From Actinomadura sp. NAK00032 (GTDB lineage: Bacteria; Actinomycetota; Actinomycetes; Streptosporangiales; Streptosporangiaceae), in NCBI RefSeq assembly GCF_013364275.1, contig NZ_CP054932.1, positions 3,968,001 to 4,032,000 of the forward strand: a stretch of DNA of 64,000 bases. The letters are read 5' to 3'. Positions 8,479 to 17,560 of this stretch are shown piece after piece (the first letter of the stretch is position 1; every line of letters begins with the position of its first letter). The translations under genes were made by a program, and so were the position numbers. The notes beneath the pieces were generated by a model. That model did no database searches, was not told where the DNA came from, and saw only the letters and a program-made list of their open reading frames with translations.

Positions 8479-9311
8479 CAGGCGCCCTCCTCGCGGGCCA
8501 GCCGCACGCCGCTGCGGTCGAGCGTGTACGCGAGCGCGTCGGCGAGGTCGGCCTTCGTCACGATGTCGCCGAACTCGATGCCGAGCGTCACGATCGTCTG
8601 CGCGATCTGCGGCCGGACGCCGGAGATCACGCACTCGGTGCCCATCAGCCGGGCCGCCATGACCGTCTTCAGCAGGTGCTGCGCCACCTCGGTGTCCACG
8701 GCGGACACCCCCGTGATGTCGATCACCGCGAACCGGGAGCCGGTGTCCACCAGCGTCTCCAGCAGCGTCTCCATCACCACCTGGGTGCGGGCCGAGTCCA
8801 GCGTGCCGACGAGCGGGACCCCGAGGATCCCGTCCCACAGCTTCACGACGGGCGTCGACAGCTCCAGCAGCTGCTCGGCCTGGTCGGCGATGACCTGCTC
8901 GCGGGCGGCGGCGTAGGTCTCGAACGTGGCCAGCCCCAGCTCGTCGATGTAGGCGGAGAAGTCGATGAGCTCGCCGTAGGCCCTGCGGTCCTGGGTGGCG
9001 CGGACCTGCTCGTACAGCGCCTGCTTCAGCGCGAACACGCCGACCGCGACCTCGGTCGGGCTGAAGCCCTGCCGGGCCCGCCCGCGGGAGATCTCCGCGA
9101 GCGTCGCCCGCAGCTCCCCGGCGGCCGTCCGGTCGCCGTCGAGGGCCCGCACGACCAGTTCGTACATCTCACCCAGCTCCGAGCGGAGCTCGCCCTCGGT
9201 GATGCGCCCCCGGACGGTCGTCCCGACCAGCTCGGTCCAGCGGTTCAGCACCGGCTCCCGCCAGGCGCGCAGCAGCTCGCTGATGTGCCCGTCGTCCGCT
9301 TCGTCGGTCAT
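8478..9311 (-). CDS. rsbR: RsbR-like stressosome sensor
   Basis: 277 residues. The N-terminal half (about 1-145) is the non-haem globin-like RsbR sensory domain. A linker helix (REQVIADQAEQLLELSTPVV) joins it to a C-terminal STAS domain (about 155-270). Thr207 in SAVDTEVAQHL aligns with the phosphorylated Thr205 of Bacillus RsbR. The N-terminal domains project from the stressosome core and are thought to perceive stress; the ligand cannot be read from the sequence. The ATG has a GAGGGG Shine-Dalgarno eight bases upstream. It is the first gene of the six-gene minus-strand operon. The 200 bp upstream show no clear sigma-B-type promoter. Confidence 0.93.
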   Translation of the reverse strand: MTDEADDGHISELLRAWREPVLNRWTELVGTTVRGRITEGELRSELGEMYELVVRALDGDRTAAGELRATLAEISRGRARQGFSPTEVAVGVFALKQALYEQVRATQDRRAYGELIDFSAYIDELGLATFETYAAAREQVIADQAEQLLELSTPVVKLWDGILGVPLVGTLDSARTQVVMETLLETLVDTGSRFAVIDITGVSAVDTEVAQHLLKTVMAARLMGTECVISGVRPQIAQTIVTLGIEFGDIVTKADLADALAYTLDRSGVRLAREEGA

Positions 9312-9520
9312 GGCAGCGCCCCCTCAGTGCCCCCGGACCGGACGGCGGACGCGCGAGAGCGCCGCCCGCACGCGTCGCCCGTGGCCCCGTCCGGGCCGCG
9401 CCACCCGGTGCTCACCCGCCCCACCGTAACCGCCCGACAGGCCCCTACCGGCGCAAATGACCTGGAGGTTCACACGCCATGACCGACTTTTGGGTCACCC
9501 GGCCGGGCCGGGCCCGCCGG

Positions 9521-10360
9521 TCAGTCCCACCAGAACGACCAGTAGGTCTTGCCGCGGATCTCCTCCGCGTAGCCGGCGAGGGTCCCGGGGCCCTGGAACA
9601 GGATGTCGGGGCAGAACGCCCAGTGCTCGGCCGCGACCTGCGCCGCGTGCCGGGTGGTCACGGGAGGCGCGGCGACGCTCAGGTCCAGCGTGTTGAAGCC
9701 GAGCCCGACGACGCGCGCGCCGAACCGGTCCTCCCAGCTGCGCAGGACGGCCGACAGCGGCGCCGTCCACTCGTTGTGGTTGAGGGCGCCCTGCCAGCCG
9801 ACGGCGGTCAGCGCGTCGGCGCCCCGCTCCACCGCGACCAGCCCCAGCGAGAGCCCGCGGGCGGCGAGCAGGCGGGCGTGCCGGTCGGCGACCGTGCCCG
9901 GGTCGTCCAGCGGCACCCCGGCGGGGGCGGGGCCGGGGCAGTGCCGGCCGTAGGGGGCGAGGTCCTCCAGGTCGCCGTCGGCGGCCTGCTCGGCGAAGTC
10001 GGCCCACACCTCGTACATGAACGCGTGCGGGTGGTAGTTCGCGACCTCGCTGACCGGCTCGGGCGCGATCTGCCCGGCCGCCCACGGCTGGTCGCTCTCG
10101 TCCATCAGCAGCGGCCAGAGCCCCGAACGGTGGTGCTCGGCGCGCAGCGCGGCCCACAGGTCGCCGCGGACGGGGTCGTCGCTCAGCCAGAGCGCGGGCC
10201 GCATGAGCTGCCGCCGCTGGGGGTACCCGGGGTCGGGCCAGACCAGGTCCCCGTCGGGCAGAGGCACCGACAGCGTCCGTGCGACCGTGTCGTCCCCGAC
10301 ACCGTCGTCGAACAGCTGCGGCAGATCGCCCGGCAGGTGCCGGACCTCCACATCATCCAT
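9521..10360 (-). CDS. DUF4253 domain protein
   Basis: 279 residues with no signal peptide or membrane segment. The C-terminal third carries the DUF4253 signature: AVGWQGALNHNEWTAPLSAVL, then RSWEDRFGARVVGLGFNTLDLSVAAPP and a final TYWSFWWD. Family function is unknown; members are common in actinomycetes, often as stand-alone genes. It is divergent from the histidine kinase gene at 10546. An ATG at 9479 on the plus strand with a GGAGG opens a reading frame antisense to this gene, which I treat as a shadow. Confidence 0.8.
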   Translation of the reverse strand: MDDVEVRHLPGDLPQLFDDGVGDDTVARTLSVPLPDGDLVWPDPGYPQRRQLMRPALWLSDDPVRGDLWAALRAEHHRSGLWPLLMDESDQPWAAGQIAPEPVSEVANYHPHAFMYEVWADFAEQAADGDLEDLAPYGRHCPGPAPAGVPLDDPGTVADRHARLLAARGLSLGLVAVERGADALTAVGWQGALNHNEWTAPLSAVLRSWEDRFGARVVGLGFNTLDLSVAAPPVTTRHAAQVAAEHWAFCPDILFQGPGTLAGYAEEIRGKTYWSFWWD

Positions 10361-10421
10361 TTCACGCCGTTCCGGTACAGAGCATGCCAGTGGCGATCGT
10401 AATGGGGGAGAGGCCGCCTGG

Positions 10422-10449
10422 GGGACGACCTGTGCGGTTCGGTCGTCCC
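10422..10449. repeat. Perfect 9-bp inverted repeat in divergent promoter region
   Basis: GGGACGACC at 10422-10430 and its exact reverse complement GGTCGTCCC at 10441-10449 are separated by 10 bases. They lie between the DUF4253 gene and the sensor kinase gene. The element could be an operator, for example for the response regulator encoded downstream, or an RNA hairpin in the kinase 5-prime leader. No T-run follows, so a terminator is unlikely. Confidence 0.5.
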
Positions 10450-10545
10450 AAACTCCCCGTGGTGGAGCGGGCTACACCCCCTCAACGGGTGCGGGCACGG
10501 CTGCGCGGGGCCCTCCCCGTCGCCTACCGTCGATGGCGAGGTGAC

Positions 10546-11763
10546 ATGAGAACCGCACTGAAACGCAGCGCGGACGCGACCCGCGAGCTGGCCGGCGCCC
10601 TGCGCACCGCCGTGCCCGCGCTGTTCGGGCTCGTCCCGCTGATCGCCTTCCTGGCGCTGCTGCCCGTCGCGCTGCCGTGGCTCCCCTCGGCGGTGCGGCC
10701 GCTGCGCCGGCTCGCGAACGCCGAGCGGCGCCGGGCCGGCCGGCTGCTCGGCCGCGAGATCCCCGAGCCGTACCGCCCGGTGGGCGACGGCCTGGCGGAG
10801 GGGCGCCGGCTGCTGAAGTCGCGGGCGACCTGGCGGGACGCCGCCTGGATGGCGGTGCACGGCCTCACCGGCCTGCAGGCCGCGCTGATCGCGGTGGCGA
10901 TCTGGCCCGCGATCCCGTTCACGCTGTCGCTGCCGCTGTGGTGGTGGGCGGCGCCCGAGGGCTCCCAGTCGGCGTTCATCACCCTCGACAGCTGGCCGAA
11001 GGCGCTGACGATGCCGTTCGTCCAGGGGGCGTTCGACCTGCTCGTCCTGCTGTGGCTGGTGCCGCGGCTCGTCCGCTGGCAGGCCCGGCTCGCCGCCGCG
11101 CTGCTCGGCCCGACCCGCCGCACCAGCCTCAGCGAGCGGGTCGAGGAGCTGACCGAGACCCGCGCCGAGGCGCTGGAGGCGCACGGCGCCGAGCTGCGCC
11201 GCATCGAACGCGACCTGCACGACGGGACGCAGGCCCAGCTCGTCGCCGCCGCGCTGCGCCTCGGCCTCGCCGACCGCCGCTTCGGCGCCGACCCCGACGC
11301 CGCGCGCGCCCTGTTCCTGGAGGCCCGCGACGGCATCGAGGAGGCGCTCACCCAGCTGCGCACCGTGATCCGCGGCATCTACCCGCCGATCCTGTCCGAC
11401 CGGGGCCTGGCCGGGGCGCTGCGCGCGCTCGCCGCGGGCCAGCCGATCCCGGTCGAGCTGGACGTCGCGGACGGCCGCGCCCCCGCCGCCGTCGAGGCCG
11501 CCGCCTACTTCGTCGTCGCCGAGGCCCTCACCAACATCGCCAAGCACAGCGGCGCCCGCCACGGCCGGGTGGCGCTGCGGCGCGAACCGGCCCGCCTGGT
11601 GATCACCGTGCGGGATGATGGCAAGGGCGGGGCCGATCCGGACCGGGGCAGCGGCCTCGCCGGCATCCGCCGCCGGGTCGCGGCGCTCGACGGGACGACC
11701 CGCATCGACAGCCCCGACGGACAAGGGACGACGCTCGAAGTGGAGCTGCCGTGCGGATCGTGA
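10546..11763 (+). CDS. NarL-type sensor histidine kinase
   Basis: 405 residues from the ATG at 10546, chosen because GGCGAGGTG lies just upstream and the frame above it is non-coding in character. Several hydrophobic segments at about 22-46, 105-130 and 155-180 give a membrane-anchored actinobacterial Sensor/DUF1707-like N-terminus. The dimerisation/HisKA_3 box is IERDLHDGTQAQLV (His is the phospho-site). The HATPase has EALTNIAKHSGA, DDGKGGAD and GSGLAGIRRRV. It overlaps the response regulator start by 13 bp, so the two form one two-component system. The signal is unknown. Confidence 0.92.
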   Translation: MRTALKRSADATRELAGALRTAVPALFGLVPLIAFLALLPVALPWLPSAVRPLRRLANAERRRAGRLLGREIPEPYRPVGDGLAEGRRLLKSRATWRDAAWMAVHGLTGLQAALIAVAIWPAIPFTLSLPLWWWAAPEGSQSAFITLDSWPKALTMPFVQGAFDLLVLLWLVPRLVRWQARLAAALLGPTRRTSLSERVEELTETRAEALEAHGAELRRIERDLHDGTQAQLVAAALRLGLADRRFGADPDAARALFLEARDGIEEALTQLRTVIRGIYPPILSDRGLAGALRALAAGQPIPVELDVADGRAPAAVEAAAYFVVAEALTNIAKHSGARHGRVALRREPARLVITVRDDGKGGADPDRGSGLAGIRRRVAALDGTTRIDSPDGQGTTLEVELPCGS

Positions 11764-12389
11764 TCGCCGAGGACAACGTCCTGCTCCGCGAGGGGCTCGT
11801 CATGCTGCTGAACGCGGGCGGGCACGAGGTCGCCGCCGTCGCCGGGGAGGGGCCCGAGGTGCTGCCCGCGATCCTGGAGCACCGCCCCGACGCCGCCGTC
11901 CTCGACGTCCGGCTGCCGCCCGGGTTCCGCGACGAGGGGCTGCGCGCGGCGATCGAGGCGCGCAAGCGGATCCCCCGCCTGCCGCTGCTCGTGCTGTCGC
12001 AGTACGTCGAGGAGACCTACGCCGCCGAGCTGCTCGCCGGCGGCGCCGAGGGCATCGGCTACCTGCTGAAGGACCGCGTCAGCCGCGTCGACGAGTTCCT
12101 GGACGCCCTCGACCGCGTCGCCGCCGGCGGCACCGCCCTCGACCCCGAGGTCGTGTCCCAGCTGATGACCACCCGCCAGGACCCGCTGCAGGCGCTCACG
12201 CCGCGCGAGCGCGAGGTCCTCGGGCTGATGGCGCAGGGCCTCGACAACACCACCATCGCCGCCACCCTCGTGATCACCGAGCGGTCGGTCAGCAAGCACA
12301 TCGGCGCCGTGTTCGCCAAGCTCGGCCTGCCGCCGTCCGACAGCGGGCACCGCCGCGTCCTGGCCGTCCTGGCCTACCTGAACTCGTGA
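11751..12389 (+). CDS. LuxR/NarL-family response regulator
   Basis: 212 residues, GTG start. The receiver has IVIAEDNVLLREG, AVLDVRLPP with the phospho-Asp, and the switch and Lys positions in LVLSQYVE and YLLKDRV. A LuxR-type helix-turn-helix follows from about residue 148 (LTPREREVLGLMAQGLDNTTIA, then ITERSVSKHIGAVFAKL). It is the cognate partner of the kinase upstream. Its stop overlaps the Nudix start as GTGA, so the three genes are one operon. Confidence 0.93.
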   Translation: MRIVIAEDNVLLREGLVMLLNAGGHEVAAVAGEGPEVLPAILEHRPDAAVLDVRLPPGFRDEGLRAAIEARKRIPRLPLLVLSQYVEETYAAELLAGGAEGIGYLLKDRVSRVDEFLDALDRVAAGGTALDPEVVSQLMTTRQDPLQALTPREREVLGLMAQGLDNTTIAATLVITERSVSKHIGAVFAKLGLPPSDSGHRRVLAVLAYLNS

Positions 12390-12844
12390 GGCCCGAACCC
12401 GTGCGGGTCCGCCGGGCCGTGCGCGCCCTCCTCCTCGACGGCGGCGCGCTCGTCCTGCTGCGCCGCACCCGCCCGGACCGGCCCGTCTACTGGACGACCC
12501 CGGGCGGGAAGATCGAGCCGGACGACGCGTCCCCGGAGGCCGCGCTGCGCCGCGAGCTGGACGAGGAGCTCGGCGCGACCGCCGGGCCCGTCCGGCAGGT
12601 CTTCGCGTGCGGCGAGGAGTCGCCCGGGCTGTACCGGCTCAACACCTTCTACGTCTGCCGGCTGGCCTCGATGGACCTGTCCCGCCGCCACGGCCCCGAG
12701 TTCGAGGACCCCTCCCGCGGTCGCTACGACGTCGACCTCGTCCCCTGCACCCCCGCCGGCCTGGCCGCCATCGACCTGATCCCCCAGACCCTCGCCGCCT
12801 ACCTCCAGGACCACGCGGCCGACCTCCCCGGCCTCCTCCCGTAG
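12386..12844 (+). CDS. Nudix hydrolase
   Basis: 152 residues from a GTG overlapping the response-regulator stop. The Nudix region reads GGKIEPDDASPEAALRRELD followed by EELG. Compared with the standard GX5EX7REUXEEXGU box it has one extra residue, and Asp stands where the first Glu usually is. The REUXEEXG metal-binding core is intact. It probably hydrolyses a nucleoside diphosphate derivative; the substrate is not predictable. It sits at the end of the two-component operon, which may be chance or may link it to the signal. Confidence 0.85.
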   Translation: MRPEPVRVRRAVRALLLDGGALVLLRRTRPDRPVYWTTPGGKIEPDDASPEAALRRELDEELGATAGPVRQVFACGEESPGLYRLNTFYVCRLASMDLSRRHGPEFEDPSRGRYDVDLVPCTPAGLAAIDLIPQTLAAYLQDHAADLPGLLP

Positions 12845-12916
12845 GTCCTCCCGCAGGTCTTGCCAGGAACGATCACGTGTGCGAACTTTGCGGGACTTCT
12901 GTGATCAAGGAGTCCC

Positions 12917-15271
12917 ATGTCGCGTACCGCCCTGCGCGCGGCCGGAGCGGCGGTGGTCGCCGCCGCCGTCCTGACGCCCGTGACCTCCTCCGCCGCCACG
13001 ACCTCCGCCCCCGCCAAAGCCGGCGAACGCGCCATGTCGGCGACGATCCGCTACACCGAGTACGGCATCCCGCACATCACCGCGCGCGACTACGCCGGCC
13101 TCGGATACGGCACCGGCTACGCGGCGGCCAAGGACGACCTGTGCCTGCTGGCGCAGGGCGTCGTCACGCTGAGCGGGGAGCGCTCCAAGTACTTCGGCCC
13201 GGACGGCGCGCCGGACAGGGCCCTGTCGTCGGCGTCCACCAACCTCGCCAGCGACGTGTTCTTCACCGGCATCAACGACAGCAAGGTCGTCGAGCGGCTG
13301 GCCGCCGCGCCCGCCCCCTACGGCCCGAGCGCCGAGGTGCGCGACCTCAGCCGGGGCTGGGCCGCCGGTTACAACCGCTACCTGCGCGAGGGCAAGGTCA
13401 CCGACCCGGCGTGCAAGGGCGCCGCGTGGCTGCGGCCCATCACCGAGCTGGACGTCTACCGGCGCGGCTACGCCCTCGCCATGCTCGGCGGCTCCGGCAT
13501 GGTCACCGACCAGATCACCGAGGCGGCGCCTCCCGGCTCCGCGCGGACCGAGTCTCCGTCGCTGGAGAAGGCCGCCGAGGGTGCGCGCAAGCTGCTCGCC
13601 GACGCCGACATGGGCAGCAACGCCATCGCCGTCGGCGGCGGCGCCACCGCGAACGGGCGCGGCCTGCTCCTGGGCAACCCGCACTATCCGTGGCACAACG
13701 GGCGGCGCTTCTGGCAGATGCAGCAGACGATCCCCGGGAAGCTGAACGTGAGCGGTGCCGCGCTGCTCGGGTCGCCGTCCGTCAACATCGGGCACACCTC
13801 GACGTTCGCGTGGAGCCACACCGTCGCGACCGGCGTCCCGTTCAGCCTGACCGAGCTGCGGCTGGTGCCGGGCGACCCGACGTCCTACTTCGTGGACGGC
13901 AAGGTCGAGAAGATGACCCAGCGGCGGGTCACCGTCCAGGCGAAGCAGGCGGACGGCTCGGTCAAGCCGGTCACCAGGACCCAGTGGCGGAGCCGGTTCG
14001 GCCCGATCGTCACGTCCGTCTCGTCCATCGGGCTTCCGTGGACGACCTGGAACGCCTACGCGCTCACCGACCCGAACGCCACCAACCTGCGCCTGGCGAA
14101 CACCTCCCTCGCCCTGGGCAAGGCACGTACGACCGACGACGCCGTCCGCGCGCTGAAGCAGACCCAGGGGCTGCCCTGGGTGAACACCATCGCGGCCGAC
14201 GCGCGCGGCAAGGCGCTGTTCGCCCAGATCCAGGTGCTGCCGAACGTCACGAACGCGTTCGCGGACCGCTGCAACTCCCTCCTCGGCCACGTGACGTTCC
14301 GGCAGGCGGGCCTCGCGATCCTGGACGGCACCCGCTCGTCCTGCGCACCGGGGAAGGCGCCGGGGACCGTCCAGCCGGGGATCCTCGACCCCGACCGGTA
14401 TCCGGTGCTGACCCGGGACGACTACGTCACCAACTCCAACGACAGCTACTGGCTGTCCAACCCGGACAAGCCGCTCACCGGTTACGACCGCATCATCGGC
14501 GATGAGGAGGCCGCCCGCAGCCTTCGGACGAGGAGCGGCATCGTCTCCGTCCAGGACCAGCTCGCCGAGAGCAAGTTCACCCGCGCCGACATGCAGGACC
14601 TCGTCTTCGCGAACCGCAACCACGCGGGCGAACTCGCCGCCGCCGGAACGGTGAAGATGTGCCGCGACATGCGCCTCGGCGAGCCCTGCGACGTCCTGGC
14701 CGGGTGGGACAAGACGGCCGACACCGGCAGCCGCGGCGCGCTCCTGTTCGACCGGTACTGGCGCAAGGCGCTCTCCGCGTGGGACTTGTGGAGGACGCCG
14801 TTCAACGCGTCCGACGCGGTCAACACTCCGCGCGACTTCAACACCGGCTCCTGGGCCGCCCGCAAGGCGTTGCTGGACGCGGTCGACGAGCTGAAGAAGT
14901 CGAACATCCCGTTGGACGCGCCGCTTGGCGACCACCAGTACGTCACCCGCAACGGCGAGCGGATCCCGATCGGCGGCGGCACCGAGAACCTCGGCGTCCT
15001 CAACAAGGTCGAGGGCACGTGGACGCCGGGCAAGGGCTACACGGAGATCACCACGGGCTCCAGCTACGTCCAGGTCGTCTCGTTCGACGGCGACAAGTGC
15101 CCCGACACCCGGACCCTCCTCACCTACTCCCAGTCGACCGACCCGACGTCACCGCACTACGCGGACCAGACCCGCCTCTTCTCCAAGAAGCAGTGGGTCA
15201 CCGAGCGGTTCTGCGCCGGCGAGATCAACCGGGCGCCGGGCCTGAAGGTGGTCACCCTCACCGGGAAGTGA
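12917..15271 (+). CDS. Secreted penicillin acylase-family amidohydrolase (aculeacin A acylase-like)
   Basis: 784 residues, close to the length of aculeacin A acylase/AHL acylases. There is a signal peptide at residues 1-27 (AAGAAVVAAAVLTPVTSSAA). As an Ntn-hydrolase, the precursor should be cut between Gly233 and Ser234 (DMGSNAIAVGG), making Ser234 the N-terminal nucleophile of the beta chain. NPHYPWHNGRRFWQMQ just after it fits the oxyanion/substrate region. The enzymes of this group deacylate lipopeptides, penicillins or acyl-homoserine lactones, and which applies here is unknown. ATCAAGGAGTCCC supplies the Shine-Dalgarno. The last 14 bp overlap the convergent TetR gene. Confidence 0.9.
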   Translation: MSRTALRAAGAAVVAAAVLTPVTSSAATTSAPAKAGERAMSATIRYTEYGIPHITARDYAGLGYGTGYAAAKDDLCLLAQGVVTLSGERSKYFGPDGAPDRALSSASTNLASDVFFTGINDSKVVERLAAAPAPYGPSAEVRDLSRGWAAGYNRYLREGKVTDPACKGAAWLRPITELDVYRRGYALAMLGGSGMVTDQITEAAPPGSARTESPSLEKAAEGARKLLADADMGSNAIAVGGGATANGRGLLLGNPHYPWHNGRRFWQMQQTIPGKLNVSGAALLGSPSVNIGHTSTFAWSHTVATGVPFSLTELRLVPGDPTSYFVDGKVEKMTQRRVTVQAKQADGSVKPVTRTQWRSRFGPIVTSVSSIGLPWTTWNAYALTDPNATNLRLANTSLALGKARTTDDAVRALKQTQGLPWVNTIAADARGKALFAQIQVLPNVTNAFADRCNSLLGHVTFRQAGLAILDGTRSSCAPGKAPGTVQPGILDPDRYPVLTRDDYVTNSNDSYWLSNPDKPLTGYDRIIGDEEAARSLRTRSGIVSVQDQLAESKFTRADMQDLVFANRNHAGELAAAGTVKMCRDMRLGEPCDVLAGWDKTADTGSRGALLFDRYWRKALSAWDLWRTPFNASDAVNTPRDFNTGSWAARKALLDAVDELKKSNIPLDAPLGDHQYVTRNGERIPIGGGTENLGVLNKVEGTWTPGKGYTEITTGSSYVQVVSFDGDKCPDTRTLLTYSQSTDPTSPHYADQTRLFSKKQWVTERFCAGEINRAPGLKVVTLTGK

Positions 15272-15914
15272 CGCCGCCGATCCCGTCGAGGAGGTAGTCG
15301 AGCCCCTGGACGAAGGCGGCGTCCCAGTCGCCGTCGTCCAGGTGGCCGTGCTCGGCGAGAGCCGGGTACAGGTCGCGGCTGCGGGCGAGATGCTCGGCGG
15401 CGTCGGGAGCGGAGCCGTGCGCACCGACTTCCATGAGGGCCGACCCGATGACGTAGTTGGCCACCGCGTAGGCGGCGGTGGCGAGCCGCGCACCGGTCAG
15501 GCCGGTCGTGGCGAGCGTCGCGTAGAGGAAGTCCGTGCGGGCGAGCACGTTGGAACCCAGCAGGGGGCGTCCGCCCAGAACCGCCGCCGACCACGGGTGG
15601 TCGAGCATGGCGCGCCGCCAGCCCGACATCAGCGCGACCACGGCGGCGCGCCAGTCCCGGTCGCCGTGCGGCAGTGCCACGTCGCCGAAGATGCTGTCGA
15701 GGGCCAGTTCGAGGACGTCGTCCTTGGTCTTGACGTGCCAGTACAGCGTCGTGGACCCGGTGTCGAGGCGCTCGGCGAGGCGCCGCATGGTGAGCCGTGC
15801 GGCGCCCTCCTCGTCCAGCAGGGCCACGGCCTCGGCCACGATCCGCTCCCGGGACAGCGGCGGCCCCTCCCGCCGCGACCGTCGCCCCTCGCGCAACCAC
15901 ACGCTCTCCGTCAT
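15258..15914 (-). CDS. TetR-family repressor (TetR_C-type), for the ABC-F gene
   Basis: 218 residues. An N-terminal helix-turn-helix sits at about 25-65 (LTMRRLAERLDTGSTTLYWHV), the Tet-repressor type ending in YWHVKTKDD. The all-alpha ligand-binding C-terminal domain continues to GLDYLLDGI. It is divergent from the ABC-F gene with a 74-bp intergenic region that holds a long inverted repeat, so it most likely represses both genes and responds to the ABC-F-linked antibiotic. The 3-prime end overlaps the acylase gene by 14 bp. Confidence 0.88.
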   Translation of the reverse strand: MTESVWLREGRRSRREGPPLSRERIVAEAVALLDEEGAARLTMRRLAERLDTGSTTLYWHVKTKDDVLELALDSIFGDVALPHGDRDWRAAVVALMSGWRRAMLDHPWSAAVLGGRPLLGSNVLARTDFLYATLATTGLTGARLATAAYAVANYVIGSALMEVGAHGSAPDAAEHLARSRDLYPALAEHGHLDDGDWDAAFVQGLDYLLDGIGGVTSR

Positions 15915-15924
15915 GCGACCGAGA

Positions 15925-15980
15925 CTAGTACATTGAACGAGTACCGGATCATTGGTCTAGTAACTCGATCGCTGTACTAG
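15925..15980. promoter_or_regulatory. Inverted-repeat operator between tetR and ABC-F gene
   Basis: CTAGTACA at 15925-15932 and its exact complement TGTACTAG at 15973-15980 are the outer ends of 18-bp arms. Beyond those eight bases the arms keep GA and CGAGT in register, with three mismatches. Another CTAGTA copy lies at 15957-15962. The arms flank the whole divergent promoter region, and the right one runs into the ABC-F ribosome-binding site. This is a good candidate for two TetR dimer sites. Confidence 0.7.
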
Positions 15981-15988
15981 GAGGGTGC

Positions 15989-17560
15989 GTGGGGCACATC
16001 GAGGTGAGCCGGCTGAGCTACGCACTCCCAGACGGACGCCTCCTGCTGGACGACGTCTCGTTCCGCGTGGGGGAGGGGGCCAAGGTCGCGCTCATCGGCC
16101 CGAACGGCGCGGGCAAGACGACGCTCCTGAGACTGATCGCCAGTGACGTCCAGCCGTCGGACGGTGTCATCACGAGCACCGGTGGCCTCGGCGTGATGCG
16201 GCAGTTCATCGGCGGCATCCGCGACGACCGGACCGTCCACGACCTGCTGCTGTCGGTGGCGCCCGAACGAGTACGCGGCGCGGCGGAGCGTCTGGCCCGC
16301 GCAGAAGGCGCCCTGGACGATGCTGAGCGCACCCAACTCGCCTACGCCGAGGCGATCACCGACTACACGGACGCGGGCGGCTACGACATCGAGGTCGTCT
16401 GGGACGCCTGCACGACGGCCGCGCTCGGTCTGCCGTTCGACGAGGCGAGAGCGCGCGGCGTGACGACCCTCTCGGGCGGCGAGCAGAAGCGCCTTGTCCT
16501 GGAGGCCCTCCTCCGCGGCCCGGACGAAGTGCTCCTCCTGGACGAACCCGACAACTACCTGGACGTCCCCGCGAAGGAATGGCTGGCCGAGAAAGTCCGC
16601 GCCACCGCCAAGACCGTCCTCTTGGTCTCCCACGACCGGCAGCTCATCGCCGACACGGCCGACCGCATCATCACCGTGGAGTCGCGCGACATCTGGGTCC
16701 ATGGCGGCGGTTTCGCGGGCTATGCGCAGGCCCGGCGCGACCGCACCGAACGCCTTCATGAGCGGCGCCGCCGCTGGGACGAGGAGCACACCCGCCTGAA
16801 GCAACTCGTCCACGTGCTCCGCCAGCGCGCCGCCAACAACGACGCGGTGGCCTCGTCCTATCAGGCCGCCCGCACCCGCCTGGCGCGCTTCGAGGAGGCG
16901 GGCCCGCCGCGCAGCGCGCCCAAGGACCAGAACGTACGGATGCGCCTGCGCGGCGGCCGTACCGGCAAACGAGCCCTGATCTGCGAGTCCCTGGAGCTGA
17001 CAGGCCTGACCCGCCCCTTCGCCACGGAGATCTGGTACGGCGAACGCGTCGCGGTGCTCGGCTCGAACGGCTCGGGCAAATCGACGTTCCTGCGCCTGCT
17101 GGCCGGGCACGACGTCCCGCACACCGGCGGGTTCCGCCTCGGCGCCCGCGTGGTGCCCGGCCTCTTCGTCCAAACGCACACCCGCCCCGACCTGCACGGC
17201 CGCACACCCGCCGACATCGTGATGTCGCAGCACGCGCTCACCCGCAACGACGCCATGGCCGCGCTAGCCCGCTACGAGCTGGCCCCGGCGGGCTCCCGCC
17301 CTTTCGAGACGCTCTCCGGCGGCCAGCAGGCCCGCCTGCAGATCCTCCTCCTCGAACTGTCGGGCGCGACGCTGCTCCTCCTGGACGAGCCGACCGACAA
17401 CCTCGACCTCGCCGGCGCCGAAGCCCTCCAGGAGGGCCTGGCGTCCTACGCGGGCACCGTCCTGGCCGTCACCCACGACCGCTGGTTCGCCGCCGACTTC
17501 GACCGCTACATGGTCTTCGGATCCTCCGGCACCGTCAACGAGTCGTCGACTCCGGCCTGA
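15989..17560 (+). CDS. ABC-F family ATPase (ribosome protection/antibiotic resistance type)
   Basis: 523 residues, two ABC domains in tandem and no membrane segments. First domain: GPNGAGKTT Walker A, LSGGEQKR signature, LLLDEPDNYLD Walker B. Second: GSNGSGKST, LSGGQQARLQ and LLLDEPTDNLD. A basic helical linker rich in Arg lies between them (about 245-310), where ABC-F proteins bear the domain that reaches the ribosomal centre. With a dedicated divergent TetR it resembles inducible resistance determinants rather than the housekeeping EttA. The GTG start has AGGAGGG close upstream. Its 3-prime end overlaps the next convergent tetR by 55 bp. Confidence 0.9.
   Translation: MGHIEVSRLSYALPDGRLLLDDVSFRVGEGAKVALIGPNGAGKTTLLRLIASDVQPSDGVITSTGGLGVMRQFIGGIRDDRTVHDLLLSVAPERVRGAAERLARAEGALDDAERTQLAYAEAITDYTDAGGYDIEVVWDACTTAALGLPFDEARARGVTTLSGGEQKRLVLEALLRGPDEVLLLDEPDNYLDVPAKEWLAEKVRATAKTVLLVSHDRQLIADTADRIITVESRDIWVHGGGFAGYAQARRDRTERLHERRRRWDEEHTRLKQLVHVLRQRAANNDAVASSYQAARTRLARFEEAGPPRSAPKDQNVRMRLRGGRTGKRALICESLELTGLTRPFATEIWYGERVAVLGSNGSGKSTFLRLLAGHDVPHTGGFRLGARVVPGLFVQTHTRPDLHGRTPADIVMSQHALTRNDAMAALARYELAPAGSRPFETLSGGQQARLQILLLELSGATLLLLDEPTDNLDLAGAEALQEGLASYAGTVLAVTHDRWFAADFDRYMVFGSSGTVNESSTPA

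Noticed and set aside
9479..10402. Plus-strand frame starting at an ATG with a GGAGG ribosome-binding-like site
   Set aside because: The frame is antisense to the DUF4253 gene, has no domain, and its third positions do not carry the bias; the GGAGG is probably coincidental.
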